Source of the DNA: Streptococcus sp. k-402
GTDB lineage: Bacteria > Bacillota > Bacilli > Lactobacillales > Streptococcaceae
DNA: 56,091 nucleotides
NCBI RefSeq assembly: GCF_013277515.1
Contig: NZ_VMNB01000001.1
Location: forward strand, 87,955 to 144,045
Reading direction: 5' to 3'
Made by a program: the position numbers and the translations under genes. Below the pieces are notes generated by a model. The model had not been told where the DNA came from. It did no database searches and worked only from the letters and a program-made list of their open reading frames with translations. This document shows positions 17,453 to 25,311 of the stretch, one piece after another. How positions within the stretch are numbered: the first letter of the stretch is position 1; every line of letters starts with the position of its first letter.

Positions 17453-18970
17453 ATGAAAAAACGTCAAAGTGGTGTGTTGATGCACATCTCTTCTCTTCCA
17501 GGAGCTTACGGAATCGGATCGTTTGGTCAAAGTGCTTACGACTTCGTTGATTTCTTGGTTCGTACAAAACAACGTTACTGGCAAATCCTTCCATTAGGAA
17601 CAACTAGTTACGGTGATTCTCCTTACCAATCTTTCTCAGCCTTCGCAGGAAACACTCATTTTATCGATTTAGATATCTTGGTGGAGCAAGGTTTGTTGGA
17701 AGCAAGTGACCTTGAAGGAGTTGACTTTGGTAGTGATGCGTCTGAAGTTGACTATGCTAAAATCTACTATGCACGTCGTCCTCTTTTAGAAAAAGCGGTG
17801 AAACGTTTCTTTGAAGTCGGAGATGTTAAAGATTTTGAGAAATTTGCTCAAGATAACCAATCATGGCTTGAGCTTTTTGCTGAGTATATGGCTATCAAAG
17901 AGCATTTTGACAATCTTGCTTGGACTGAATGGCCAGATGCAGATGCTCGTGCTCGTAAAGATTCATCACTTGAAAGCTACCGTGAGCAATTGGCAGACAA
18001 GTTGGTTTACCACCGTGTGACTCAGTACTTCTTCTTCCAACAATGGTTGAAATTGAAAGCTTACGCTAACGACAACCACATCGAAATCGTTGGGGACATG
18101 CCAATCTACGTAGCGGAAGATTCAAGCGATATGTGGGCAAATCCACATCTCTTCAAGACAGATGTCAACGGTAAAGCAACTTGCATCGCAGGATGCCCAC
18201 CAGATGAGTTTTCTGCAACTGGTCAGCTTTGGGGTAACCCAATCTATGACTGGGAAGCAATGGATAAAGACGGCTACAAATGGTGGATTGAACGCTTGCG
18301 TGAAAGCTTCAAAATCTATGACATCGTTCGTATCGACCACTTCCGTGGTTTCGAATCTTACTGGGAAATCCCTGCTGGTTCTGATACAGCAGCACCTGGT
18401 GAGTGGGTCAAAGGTCCAGGATACAAGCTTTTTGCAGCCGTTAAGGAAGAACTTGGTGAGTTAAACATCATCGCAGAAGACCTTGGTTTCATGACAGATG
18501 AAGTTATCGAGTTGCGTGAACGTACTGGCTTCCCAGGAATGAAGATTCTTCAATTTGCCTTCAACCCAGAAGACGAAAGCATCGATAGCCCACACTTGGC
18601 ACCTGCTAACTCAGTTATGTACACAGGAACTCACGATAACAATACGGTCCTTGGTTGGTACCGTAACGAGATCGATGATGCGACTCGTGAGTACATGGCT
18701 CGCTACACTAACCGTAAAGAGTATGAAACAGTGCCACATGCTATGCTTCGTACAGTCTTTTCATCAGTTAGCTTCATGGCAATTGCAACTATGCAAGATT
18801 TGCTAGAATTGGATGAGACAGCTCGTATGAACTTCCCATCTACCCTTGGTGGAAACTGGTCTTGGCGTATGACTGAAGAACAATTGACACCAGCTGTTGA
18901 GGAAGGTTTGCTTGACTTGACAACAATCTATCGACGAATCAATGAAAATTTGGTAGAATTAAAGAAATAA
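17453..18970 (+). CDS. malQ: 4-alpha-glucanotransferase (amylomaltase)
   Basis: A 505-residue GH77 enzyme that moves glucan segments between maltodextrins and releases glucose. It is called malM or malQ in pneumococcus. Visible family motifs are the N-terminal [20 protein letters not shown] and [16 protein letters not shown], the nucleophile region [11 protein letters not shown], the acid/base IIAEDLG and [10 protein letters not shown]. Length is normal. It is expressed from the MalR-controlled promoter together with malP, 25 bp downstream. Confidence 0.97.
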   Translation: MKKRQSGVLMHISSLPGAYGIGSFGQSAYDFVDFLVRTKQRYWQILPLGTTSYGDSPYQSFSAFAGNTHFIDLDILVEQGLLEASDLEGVDFGSDASEVDYAKIYYARRPLLEKAVKRFFEVGDVKDFEKFAQDNQSWLELFAEYMAIKEHFDNLAWTEWPDADARARKDSSLESYREQLADKLVYHRVTQYFFFQQWLKLKAYANDNHIEIVGDMPIYVAEDSSDMWANPHLFKTDVNGKATCIAGCPPDEFSATGQLWGNPIYDWEAMDKDGYKWWIERLRESFKIYDIVRIDHFRGFESYWEIPAGSDTAAPGEWVKGPGYKLFAAVKEELGELNIIAEDLGFMTDEVIELRERTGFPGMKILQFAFNPEDESIDSPHLAPANSVMYTGTHDNNTVLGWYRNEIDDATREYMARYTNRKEYETVPHAMLRTVFSSVSFMAIATMQDLLELDETARMNFPSTLGGNWSWRMTEEQLTPAVEEGLLDLTTIYRRINENLVELKK

Positions 18971-18995
18971 TACAATATCAGGAGACACCTTAAAC

Positions 18996-21254
18996 ATGTT
19001 ATCACTACAAGAATTTGTACAAAATCGTTACAATAAAACCATTGCAGAATGTAGCAATGAAGAGCTTTACCTTGCTCTTCTTAACTACAGCAAGCTTGCA
19101 AGTAGCCAAAAACCAGTCAACACTGGTAAGAAAAAAGTTTACTACATCTCAGCTGAGTTCTTGATTGGTAAACTCTTGTCAAACAACTTGATTAACCTTG
19201 GTCTTTACGACGATGTCAAAAAAGAACTTGCAGCTGCAGGTAAAGACTTGATCGAAGTTGAAGAAGTTGAATTGGAACCATCTCTTGGTAATGGTGGTTT
19301 GGGACGTTTGGCTGCCTGCTTTATCGACTCAATTGCTACTCTTGGTTTGAATGGTGACGGTGTTGGTCTTAACTACCACTTTGGTCTTTTCCAACAAGTT
19401 CTTAAAAACAACCAACAAGAAACAATTCCAAATGCATGGTTGACAGAGCAAAACTGGTTGGTTCGCTCAAGCCGTAGCTACCAAGTACCATTTGCAGACT
19501 TTACTTTGACATCAACTCTTTATGATATTGATGTACCTGGTTACAAGACAGAAACGAAGAACCGCTTGCGTTTGTTTGACTTGGATTCAGTTGATTCTTC
19601 TATTATTAAAGACGGCATCAGCTTTGACAAGACAGACATCGCTCGCAACTTGACTCTCTTCCTTTACCCAGATGATAGTGACCGTCAAGGTGAATTGCTC
19701 CGTATCTTCCAACAATACTTCATGGTTTCAAACGGTGCGCAATTGATCATCGACGAAGCAATCGAAAAAGGAAGCAACTTGCATGACCTTGCTGACTACG
19801 CAGTTGTCCAAATCAACGATACTCACCCATCAATGGTTATCCCTGAATTGATCCGTCTTTTGACTGTACGTGGTATCGAGCTTGACGAAGCAATCTCAAT
19901 CGTTCGTAGCATGACTGCCTACACTAACCACACAATCCTTGCTGAAGCCCTTGAAAAATGGCCTCTTGAATTCTTGCAAGAAGTGGTTCCTCACTTGGTA
20001 CCAATCATCGAAGAATTGGACCGTCGCGTGAAAGCAGAATACAAAGATCCAGCTGTTCAAATTATCGATGAGAGCGGACGTGTTCACATGGCTCACATGG
20101 ATATCCACTACGGATACAGCGTTAACGGGGTTGCAGCACTTCACACTGAAATCTTGAAGAACTCTGAGTTGAAAGCTTTCTACGACCTTTACCCAGAAAA
20201 ATTCAACAACAAAACAAACGGTATCACTTTCCGTCGTTGGCTCATGCATGCTAACCCAAGATTGTCTCACTACTTGGATGAGATTCTTGGAGATGGTTGG
20301 CACCATGAAGCAGATGAGCTTGAAAAACTTTTGTCTTATGAAGACAAAGCAGCTGTCAAAGAAAAATTGGAAAGCATCAAGGCTCACAACAAACGTAAAT
20401 TGGCTCGTCACTTGAAAGAACACCAAGGTGTAGAAATCAATCCAAACTCTATCTTTGATATCCAAATCAAACGTCTTCACGAGTACAAACGCCAACAAAT
20501 GAACGCCTTGTACGTGATCCACAAATACCTTGACATTAAAGCTGGTAACATTCCTGCTCGCCCAATCACAATCTTCTTTGGTGGTAAAGCAGCTCCAGCC
20601 TACACAATCGCTCAAGACATCATCCACTTGATCCTTTGCATGTCAGAAGTGATTGCTAACGATCCAGCAGTAGCTCCACACTTGCAAGTAGTTATGGTTG
20701 AAAACTACAACGTTACTGCAGCAAGCTTCCTTATCCCAGCATGTGATATTTCAGAACAAATCTCACTTGCTTCTAAAGAAGCTTCAGGTACTGGTAACAT
20801 GAAATTCATGTTGAACGGAGCTTTGACTCTTGGTACTATGGACGGAGCTAACGTGGAAATCGCTGAGTTGGTTGGCGATGAAAACATCTACATCTTTGGT
20901 GAAGATTCAGAAACTGTTATCGATCTTTACGCAAAAGCATCTTACAAATCAAGCGAATTCTACGCTCGTAAAGCTATCAAACCATTGGTTGACTTCATCG
21001 TTAGCGATGCAGTTCTTGCAGCTGGAAACAAAGAGCGCTTGGAACGTCTTTACAATGAATTGATCAACAAAGACTGGTTCATGACTCTTCTTGACTTAGA
21101 AGACTACATCAAAGTCAAAGAGCAAATGTTGGCTGATTACGAAGACCGTGACGCATGGTTGGATAAAGTCATCGTTAACATTTCTAAAGCAGGATTCTTC
21201 TCATCTGACCGTACAATCGCTCAGTATAACGAAGATATCTGGCACTTGAACTAA
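18996..21254 (+). CDS. malP: Glycogen/maltodextrin phosphorylase
   Basis: A 752-residue GT35 phosphorylase that splits maltodextrins with phosphate to glucose-1-phosphate. Motifs include [13 protein letters not shown] near residue 95, KRLHEYKRQ and the pyridoxal-phosphate region [17 protein letters not shown] with the cofactor lysine. It follows malQ in one operon. The glucose-1-phosphate made can feed GalU or glycolysis through phosphoglucomutase. A terminator follows. Confidence 0.97.
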   Translation: MLSLQEFVQNRYNKTIAECSNEELYLALLNYSKLASSQKPVNTGKKKVYYISAEFLIGKLLSNNLINLGLYDDVKKELAAAGKDLIEVEEVELEPSLGNGGLGRLAACFIDSIATLGLNGDGVGLNYHFGLFQQVLKNNQQETIPNAWLTEQNWLVRSSRSYQVPFADFTLTSTLYDIDVPGYKTETKNRLRLFDLDSVDSSIIKDGISFDKTDIARNLTLFLYPDDSDRQGELLRIFQQYFMVSNGAQLIIDEAIEKGSNLHDLADYAVVQINDTHPSMVIPELIRLLTVRGIELDEAISIVRSMTAYTNHTILAEALEKWPLEFLQEVVPHLVPIIEELDRRVKAEYKDPAVQIIDESGRVHMAHMDIHYGYSVNGVAALHTEILKNSELKAFYDLYPEKFNNKTNGITFRRWLMHANPRLSHYLDEILGDGWHHEADELEKLLSYEDKAAVKEKLESIKAHNKRKLARHLKEHQGVEINPNSIFDIQIKRLHEYKRQQMNALYVIHKYLDIKAGNIPARPITIFFGGKAAPAYTIAQDIIHLILCMSEVIANDPAVAPHLQVVMVENYNVTAASFLIPACDISEQISLASKEASGTGNMKFMLNGALTLGTMDGANVEIAELVGDENIYIFGEDSETVIDLYAKASYKSSEFYARKAIKPLVDFIVSDAVLAAGNKERLERLYNELINKDWFMTLLDLEDYIKVKEQMLADYEDRDAWLDKVIVNISKAGFFSSDRTIAQYNEDIWHLN

Positions 21255-21283
21255 GATAAAAGATTTATACGAATACATTTTGT

Positions 21284-21317
21284 AAAAAAGCGAGTTTCGA
21301 TTGAAATTCGCTTTTTT
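21284..21317 (+). terminator. Intrinsic terminator of malQ-malP
   Basis: AAAAAAGCGAGTTT pairs with AAATTCGCTTTTTT across a short CGATTG loop, with one G-T pair, ending in a T-run. Confidence 0.9.
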
Positions 21318-21441
21318 AAATGCTGTGGATTTTGGTTAATTCTGTCTAAAAATAGGGAAATCCTAGATACAGTGAAGGCTTTAAATGCTGGTTTTTACTG
21401 TCTTCAGCTTCAAAATCTACTTAAAAATCACCTCAAATTTC

Positions 21442-21470
21442 TTGTATTCGCTTACATAAAGTATTATAAT
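21442..21470 (+). promoter_or_regulatory. Promoter of the small membrane protein gene at 21497
   Basis: TTGTAT (21442-21447), a 17-bp spacer beginning with CGCTTACAT and TATAAT (21465-21470). The same arrangement recurs at 23665-23693 in front of the paralogue. Confidence 0.8.
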
Positions 21471-21496
21471 ATGATTATAGGAAAGAAGGTGTTCTT

Positions 21497-21703
21497 ATGT
21501 GGAAAAAATATTTTTCAAAATATAAATGGACTGATTTATTTTGGATACTATTTGTTATTTTGACATGCCTCTTGACGGGTAATAATACTCTTTTCCCCCT
21601 TACCCATCAAGAAATCTCTTATCATGGGTGCTTATTGGGAATTACACTTGCCTTATATCACTTGCTATTTATTGATAAGTTTGTTATCTCGAATCGAAAA
21701 TAA
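21497..21703 (+). CDS. Small membrane protein, paralogue 1
   Basis: A 68-residue protein beginning MWKKYFSKYKWTDLFW, with two hydrophobic segments (about 13-28 and 43-58), a loop containing LFPLTHQEIS and the tail DKFVISNRK. It has its own promoter and a GAAGGTG ribosome site. A close paralogue lies at 23712, on the other side of the insertion sequence, under a matching promoter. Function is not recognised; small two-segment proteins of this kind are often bacteriocin immunity proteins in streptococci, but nothing here proves that. Confidence 0.7.
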   Translation: MWKKYFSKYKWTDLFWILFVILTCLLTGNNTLFPLTHQEISYHGCLLGITLALYHLLFIDKFVISNRK

Positions 21704-21758
21704 AGATTAGGGCTATGCTTAACTGTGTACTTTTAGAATTTATTTTGGAGGGAAGATT

Positions 21759-21929
21759 TTGTCTCTATTATTTATTATTTTAAATTTGTTTATCTTGTAC
21801 AAGATTTATTCTTTGAGGCGGGAAAAATCGAAATACTTGATTTATACGGCCTATATCATATTTGGGGTAAATGTACTATATGGTATTCAATGGTTATTAA
21901 AAGAACTGATTTCAACTATTTCCACTTAA
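21759..21929 (+). CDS. Small membrane protein with TTG start
   Basis: A 56-residue frame starting at TTG 21759, 4 bp after a strong GGAGGGA-type ribosome site. The product has two hydrophobic segments (MSLLFIILNLFILYKIY; LIYTAYIIFGVNVLYG) joined by a basic SLRREKSK loop. It lies 55 bp after the 68-residue gene and may be co-transcribed with it. The insertion sequence begins about 60 bp downstream. No family is recognised. The ribosome site and the hydrophobic pattern support it being real. Confidence 0.55.
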   Translation: MSLLFIILNLFILYKIYSLRREKSKYLIYTAYIIFGVNVLYGIQWLLKELISTIST

Positions 21930-22018
21930 TATGTATGGAAACTCCAGTGATTTTTGCATAACAAAACGCATAAGATTAAGGTTTTTGAGTACTGACCCCA
22001 AAAAGTTAGACAATTAAT

Positions 22019-22783
22019 TTATCCGAAGGATTTAGTTCTGTACTGCACAGGACTAAGTCCTTTTAGTTTTACCTTAATTCGTTTATTGTTGTAGTAATCA
22101 ATATAGTCTACAATAGCTTGTTCCAATTGCTTAAGCGACTGAAACGACTTCTCATAACCGTAAAACATTTCCGATTTTAAAATGCCAAAGAAAGATTCCA
22201 TCATACCATTGTCTGGGCTGTTACCTTTACGTGACATAGATGGCTGAATTCCCTTACCTTCAAGAAATTGATGATAAGAATCGTGTTGATATTGCCAGCC
22301 GTGGTCACTATGGAGAATCGTATTCTCGTAGTGTTTCTCTGTAAATGCCTGTTCCAACATTGTTTTTACTTGTTCTAAGTTGGGTGAAGTAGACAGATGA
22401 TAAGCGATAATTTCGCTGTTAAAGCCATCTAAAACTGGTGATAAGTAAAGCTTTTTAGTACTTGCTGGAATGGCAAATTCTGTCACATCCGTATAACACT
22501 TTTCCATTGGTCTCGATGCTTCAAACTGGCGTTGAATAAGGTTATCTGCTTTCTTGCCAACATCTCCTTTATGAGAAGAATATTTTCGTTTCTGTCGCAT
22601 TTTAGCTTGTACATTGAGTACTTTCATTAAGCGTTGAACTCTTTTATGATTTACCAGATAACCACGATTTCTTAGTTCTAAATGAACCCGACGATAACCA
22701 TAATTTCCCTTGTGTTCGATAAAAATGGATTGAATTTCAGCTTTAAGCTCTTGGTCCTTATCTGGTTTGTCTAGCTGTTTCAA
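22019..22783 (-). CDS. IS150-group transposase OrfB (DDE integrase domain)
   Basis: A 254-residue frame from TTG 22783, though the same frame is open upstream well into orfA (through KLARSTYYYHLK). OrfB is therefore probably made as an OrfAB fusion by -1 frameshifting. A helical HTH_21 region (about 18-50) precedes the rve core, with the DDE set visible as CYTDVTEF, LHSDHGWQY and NGMMESFFGILKSE. An AAGGAGG (22899-22893) followed by AAAAAG on the minus strand gives a plausible slip site with a stimulator. Not visibly disrupted. Confidence 0.9.
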   Translation of the reverse strand: MKQLDKPDKDQELKAEIQSIFIEHKGNYGYRRVHLELRNRGYLVNHKRVQRLMKVLNVQAKMRQKRKYSSHKGDVGKKADNLIQRQFEASRPMEKCYTDVTEFAIPASTKKLYLSPVLDGFNSEIIAYHLSTSPNLEQVKTMLEQAFTEKHYENTILHSDHGWQYQHDSYHQFLEGKGIQPSMSRKGNSPDNGMMESFFGILKSEMFYGYEKSFQSLKQLEQAIVDYIDYYNNKRIKVKLKGLSPVQYRTKSFG

Positions 22784-22851
22784 GTGATAGTAGTAGGTCG
22801 AACGAGCTAGTTTAATGACTCTTAGAAGAATATCTAACGAAAAATCAGTAA

Positions 22852-23367
22852 TTAGTTCTTGAACAATTTCTGTCTTTCTTCTTTCTCTTTTTCCTCCTTC
22901 AATCGGAGTTCTCTCAACTTTTTTAGGATGTCATTCTCAGCTCTCAGGTACTCATTTTCTGCTTGAAGACGTTCTAATTCTGTCCTCTCTTCAGGTCTCG
23001 TTTTTGGCTTACGTCCCATTTTAGGTACTCTCCCTCTTGTTTTCTCAACAATAGTATACCCGTTTTTCTTGTATTGTGCTAGCCAATTAAGAAGTATCGT
23101 ACGACTTGGGAGACCGTATTCAAGAGAAACTCTATCTCTGGTCCAGCCTTCATGTAAGACTTTATGAATCATTTCTTGTTTTAAATCAGGAGAATAGTAA
23201 CGATTTTTCCCTTTTTTGACGAACTCTATTCCGTAACGATCAATCAATTTAATCATGTACCTAATATTAGAATTATTTATCTCAAATTTATTTGAAAGCT
23301 TCTCTAAGCTATATCCTTGTTTTCTAAGTTCATAGATTTGAACTTTATCATCATAAGTTAATTTCAT
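22852..23367 (-). CDS. IS150-group transposase OrfA
   Basis: A 171-residue protein starting [20 protein letters not shown]. Two helix-turn-helix modules come first (about residues 1-50 and 60-110, including [23 protein letters not shown]). A leucine-zipper-like helix follows (about 130-165, [20 protein letters not shown]). It binds the terminal repeats and provides the N-terminal part of the OrfAB transposase. I used the ATG at 23367; the frame runs further upstream only through the terminal hairpin of the element. Confidence 0.9.
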   Translation of the reverse strand: MKLTYDDKVQIYELRKQGYSLEKLSNKFEINNSNIRYMIKLIDRYGIEFVKKGKNRYYSPDLKQEMIHKVLHEGWTRDRVSLEYGLPSRTILLNWLAQYKKNGYTIVEKTRGRVPKMGRKPKTRPEERTELERLQAENEYLRAENDILKKLRELRLKEEKEKEERQKLFKN

Positions 23368-23376
23368 AATAAAAAT

Positions 23377-23415
23377 ACCCCAAAAGTTAGATTTTTTCTG
23401 TCTAACTTTTGGGGT
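23377..23415. other. Perfect hairpin at the right end of the insertion sequence
   Basis: ACCCCAAAAGTTAGA (23377-23391) and TCTAACTTTTGGGGT (23401-23415) form a perfect 15-bp stem with a 9-nt loop. The outer arm is the terminal repeat; the inner arm is an internal copy of it, ending 10 bp before the orfA start. In a read-through transcript the stem would form right before orfA. Confidence 0.9.
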
Positions 23416-23466
23416 GCAGTTCATTCACTAAATTACCGTTTTTTATTTGAATTCTATTGCTATTAA

Positions 23467-23643
23467 CTATCTATTATTACCAACAGTACTAATATTATTA
23501 CTAATTACCCTGAGGCCATCGTTTGTAAATTGACCCAAAACGTCAAATCCGTCATAAATTCCTTTATAAATAAAGAGTCCTAAAATTATAGATGAAATAA
23601 TAATACTTGCACAAATAAAATATGTATGTTTTTTTTCGTTCAT
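23467..23643 (-). CDS. Small secreted or membrane-anchored protein
   Basis: A 58-residue protein starting MNEKKHTYFICASIIISS. A basic start and one hydrophobic segment (about 8-27) precede a polar extracytoplasmic tail (GQFTNDGLRVISNNISTVGNNR). The AAAGGAGG ribosome site about 9 bp upstream favours the ATG at 23643 over the longer frame from 23688. It is transcribed divergently from the paralogue gene at 23712, sharing a 68-bp intergenic region. Family not recognised. Confidence 0.65.
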   Translation of the reverse strand: MNEKKHTYFICASIIISSIILGLFIYKGIYDGFDVLGQFTNDGLRVISNNISTVGNNR

Positions 23644-23664
23644 AATATCAATCCTCCTTTTTAT

Positions 23665-23693
23665 TTGTATCCGCTTACATTTTATCATATAAT
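23665..23693 (+). promoter_or_regulatory. Promoter of the paralogous small membrane protein gene
   Basis: TTGTAT (23665-23670), 17-bp spacer beginning CGCTTACAT after one base, and TATAAT (23688-23693). It is near-identical in layout to 21442-21470, showing that promoter and gene were duplicated together. Confidence 0.75.
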
Positions 23694-23711
23694 GTTATTG
23701 TAGTCAAGAAA

Positions 23712-23927
23712 ATGTGCTATTATGTTAAAAAATATTTTTCAAAATATAAATGGACGGATTTATTTTGGATTTTATTTGTTATTTTGATCTGCCTCTATAT
23801 AGGTAACCATGATTTGTTTCCTCTCAATCATCAAGAAATCTCGCTTCGAGGGAGTTTCTGGGGATCTGTACTTGCCTTATATCAATTGCTATTTATTGAT
23901 AAATTTATTATTTCGAATCGAAAATAA
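23712..23927 (+). pseudogene. Small membrane protein, paralogue 2, with shifted start
   Basis: The 71-residue frame (from KKYFSKYKWTDLFW to DKFIISNRK) is closely related to the 68-residue protein at 21497. At the position of that gene's ATGTGGAAAAAATATT start, this copy reads ATGTTAAAAAATATT. It is one base shorter, so the ancestral ATG is out of frame with the rest. The only in-frame ATG (23712) has no good ribosome site. The copy is therefore either a young pseudogene or rescued by the upstream ATG. The rest of the frame is intact. Confidence 0.6.
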
Positions 23928-23992
23928 ATGGAGAAGCTAAAAGCTTTAAATGTTTTAGACTTTTGGGATAGATAGTTTAAAAATTGAAATTT

Positions 23993-24026
23993 AAAACCGC
24001 AGATCTTCTTGAAATGCGGTTTTTTG
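23993..24026. terminator. Bidirectional terminator between the small-protein gene and rlmA
   Basis: AAAACCGCA (23993-24001) and TGCGGTTTT (24015-24023) form a 9-bp stem flanked by A-rich and T-rich tracts, serving convergent genes. Confidence 0.85.
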
Positions 24027-24032
24027 TGTCAA

Positions 24033-24881
24033 TTATAGTACTTTCCCAACCAGAACCTCAGCCTCAATGGTAATCTCTGTCAGTTGGCTCCAGTCAATCT
24101 TGCTCTGGTCGACGTGAAAGAGGAGAGGAGTCATACTGAGTAGGGCTTGGAGCTGCTCTGCTGTGATATGCTTAGTCAGAGAGGTAATTTGGCTAGATAG
24201 GATGGTAAAGTGTTCTTGGAAATGATTTTTGATGTCTTGATTAGAATAATCCTTGTTTGTCAGCTGGTTCTGTACCCTTTGACGGATTTCTTTGAGGTGA
24301 TTTTCAGTTGGAATAACCTTTATCAAGATGCCGTCTTTGGATAAAACGCGACGAAATTCTCCATAGTTTGCAGGTGAGAAGATATCAAGCAGGATATCCA
24401 TGCTGGCGTCTTTTATAGGAAGTCGTGCCAAGTCGCCTACAAACCAATTGACTGCCCAGTTGGGTTCACTTTTAGCAGCGATTTGGACGGAATCTTTGGA
24501 AATATCAAAGGCATAGAAGGTTTTGTCAGGATGACTTTCTTGGAGTTTGCGAGAATAGAATCCTTCACCACAGCCGATATCCAAAATTGTTTTGGCATTT
24601 TTTGAGTTTGAAAGTAAATCAGAGATAGCCTCTAAGATGGCCCGATAAAAGCCGGATTCTAGGATTTGTTGCCGATTTTGAAAGTTTTCCTTGTCGTAGT
24701 TGACAGATTGCTTGATTTGAGGGGCTAGATTGACATAGCCAAATTTTGCCAGGTCAAAAGAATGGCGATTGTTGCATTTGAGACTGCTCTCTACCAGAGT
24801 CAGATTTTCTCGACAGATAGGGCAGGCAAAGGCAGTCGCAGAAGCAAAACGCTGAAGTTTGGGTTTGAGATTTGTATTCAT
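24033..24881 (-). CDS. rlmA: 23S rRNA (guanine-N1) methyltransferase RlmA(II)
   Basis: A 282-residue SAM-dependent methyltransferase. The N-terminal zinc-binding module shows CPIC at about residue 20 and CNNRHSFD some 15 residues later. The Rossmann methyltransferase core follows with LDIGCGEGFYSRKL (motif I), FVGDLARLPIKDASMDILLDIFSP and a C-terminal recognition region. In pneumococcus this enzyme methylates 23S rRNA G748, which affects binding of some macrolides and ketolides. The minus-strand start is followed directly by the family N-terminus. It is transcribed divergently from the P-type ATPase operon. Confidence 0.92.
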   Translation of the reverse strand: MNTNLKPKLQRFASATAFACPICRENLTLVESSLKCNNRHSFDLAKFGYVNLAPQIKQSVNYDKENFQNRQQILESGFYRAILEAISDLLSNSKNAKTILDIGCGEGFYSRKLQESHPDKTFYAFDISKDSVQIAAKSEPNWAVNWFVGDLARLPIKDASMDILLDIFSPANYGEFRRVLSKDGILIKVIPTENHLKEIRQRVQNQLTNKDYSNQDIKNHFQEHFTILSSQITSLTKHITAEQLQALLSMTPLLFHVDQSKIDWSQLTEITIEAEVLVGKVL

Positions 24882-24981
24882 AGTTTAAGTGTATCAAAAG
24901 AGGCAAATGAAAGCAACTTTAGGATGATTTGTAATAGAATTAAATAGTAGTATAATTACTTTTCAAAGTGCCAAAATTAAA

Positions 24982-25010
24982 TTGCTTTTATATCGAAATT
25001 GCTATATAAT
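24982..25010 (+). promoter_or_regulatory. Promoter of the small protein / P-type ATPase operon
   Basis: TTGCTT (24982-24987), 17-bp spacer, TATAAT (25005-25010), then AAGGAGG at 25017-25023. Confidence 0.8.
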
Positions 25011-25031
25011 AATGATAAGGAGGAAATAAGT

Positions 25032-25310
25032 ATGTTAAAAGAAGTATTAAGCGTCGCAAAAGTTGCGAAAAAATCATCACTCTTTTTGGGTGGTGTCGCA
25101 TTTGGTACCCTTGGTTTGAAAATCTTGGCAAGTAAGGAAGCTAAAAAAGGTTATTCTAAAGCCTTGGCTAAGGCTTACAAGTTGAAAGACGAGCTAGATG
25201 CATCTGTTTCTGTTGTGAAGCAACATGGAGACGATGTCTTGCAAGATGCCAAATATTTGTACGAGCAAGAGAAAAAAGAAGAGCAATTAGATAGCCTTAT
25301 AGGAGAATAA
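25032..25310 (+). CDS. DUF6110-like small helical protein preceding the P-type ATPase
   Basis: A 92-residue protein starting MLKEVLSVAKVAKKSS. One weakly hydrophobic glycine-rich segment (FLGGVAFGTLGLKILA) is followed by a long charged helix (KKGYSKALAKAYKLKDELD) and an acidic tail. The AAGGAGG site 8 bp upstream fixes the ATG at 25032. It is separated by a single base from the ATPase gene, so the pair is translationally coupled, and the small protein is probably an accessory of the pump. The family name is from memory and function is unknown. Confidence 0.78.
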   Translation: MLKEVLSVAKVAKKSSLFLGGVAFGTLGLKILASKEAKKGYSKALAKAYKLKDELDASVSVVKQHGDDVLQDAKYLYEQEKKEEQLDSLIGE

Positions 25311-25311
25311 T

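Larger units (their letters stand above)
21993..23418 (-). mobile_element. IS3-family insertion sequence, IS150 group
   Basis: A 1.43-kb element encoding OrfA and OrfB on the minus strand. Terminal inverted repeats are visible: TGACCCCAAAAAGTTAGACA on the left and, inverted, TGCACCCCAAAAGTTAGACA on the right, giving TG...CA ends. I see no clear target duplication in the flanks. Both reading frames look intact. The group is inferred from the OrfA helix-turn-helix plus leucine-zipper plan and from the OrfB DDE motifs. Confidence 0.92.

Noticed and set aside
19896..20627. 243-residue minus-strand frame inside malP.
   Set aside because: It is an antisense shadow of a strongly biased, clearly conserved phosphorylase gene.
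21372..21563. 63-residue frame upstream of the small membrane protein.
   Set aside because: It runs through the promoter of the 68-residue gene, has no ribosome site and has poor composition.
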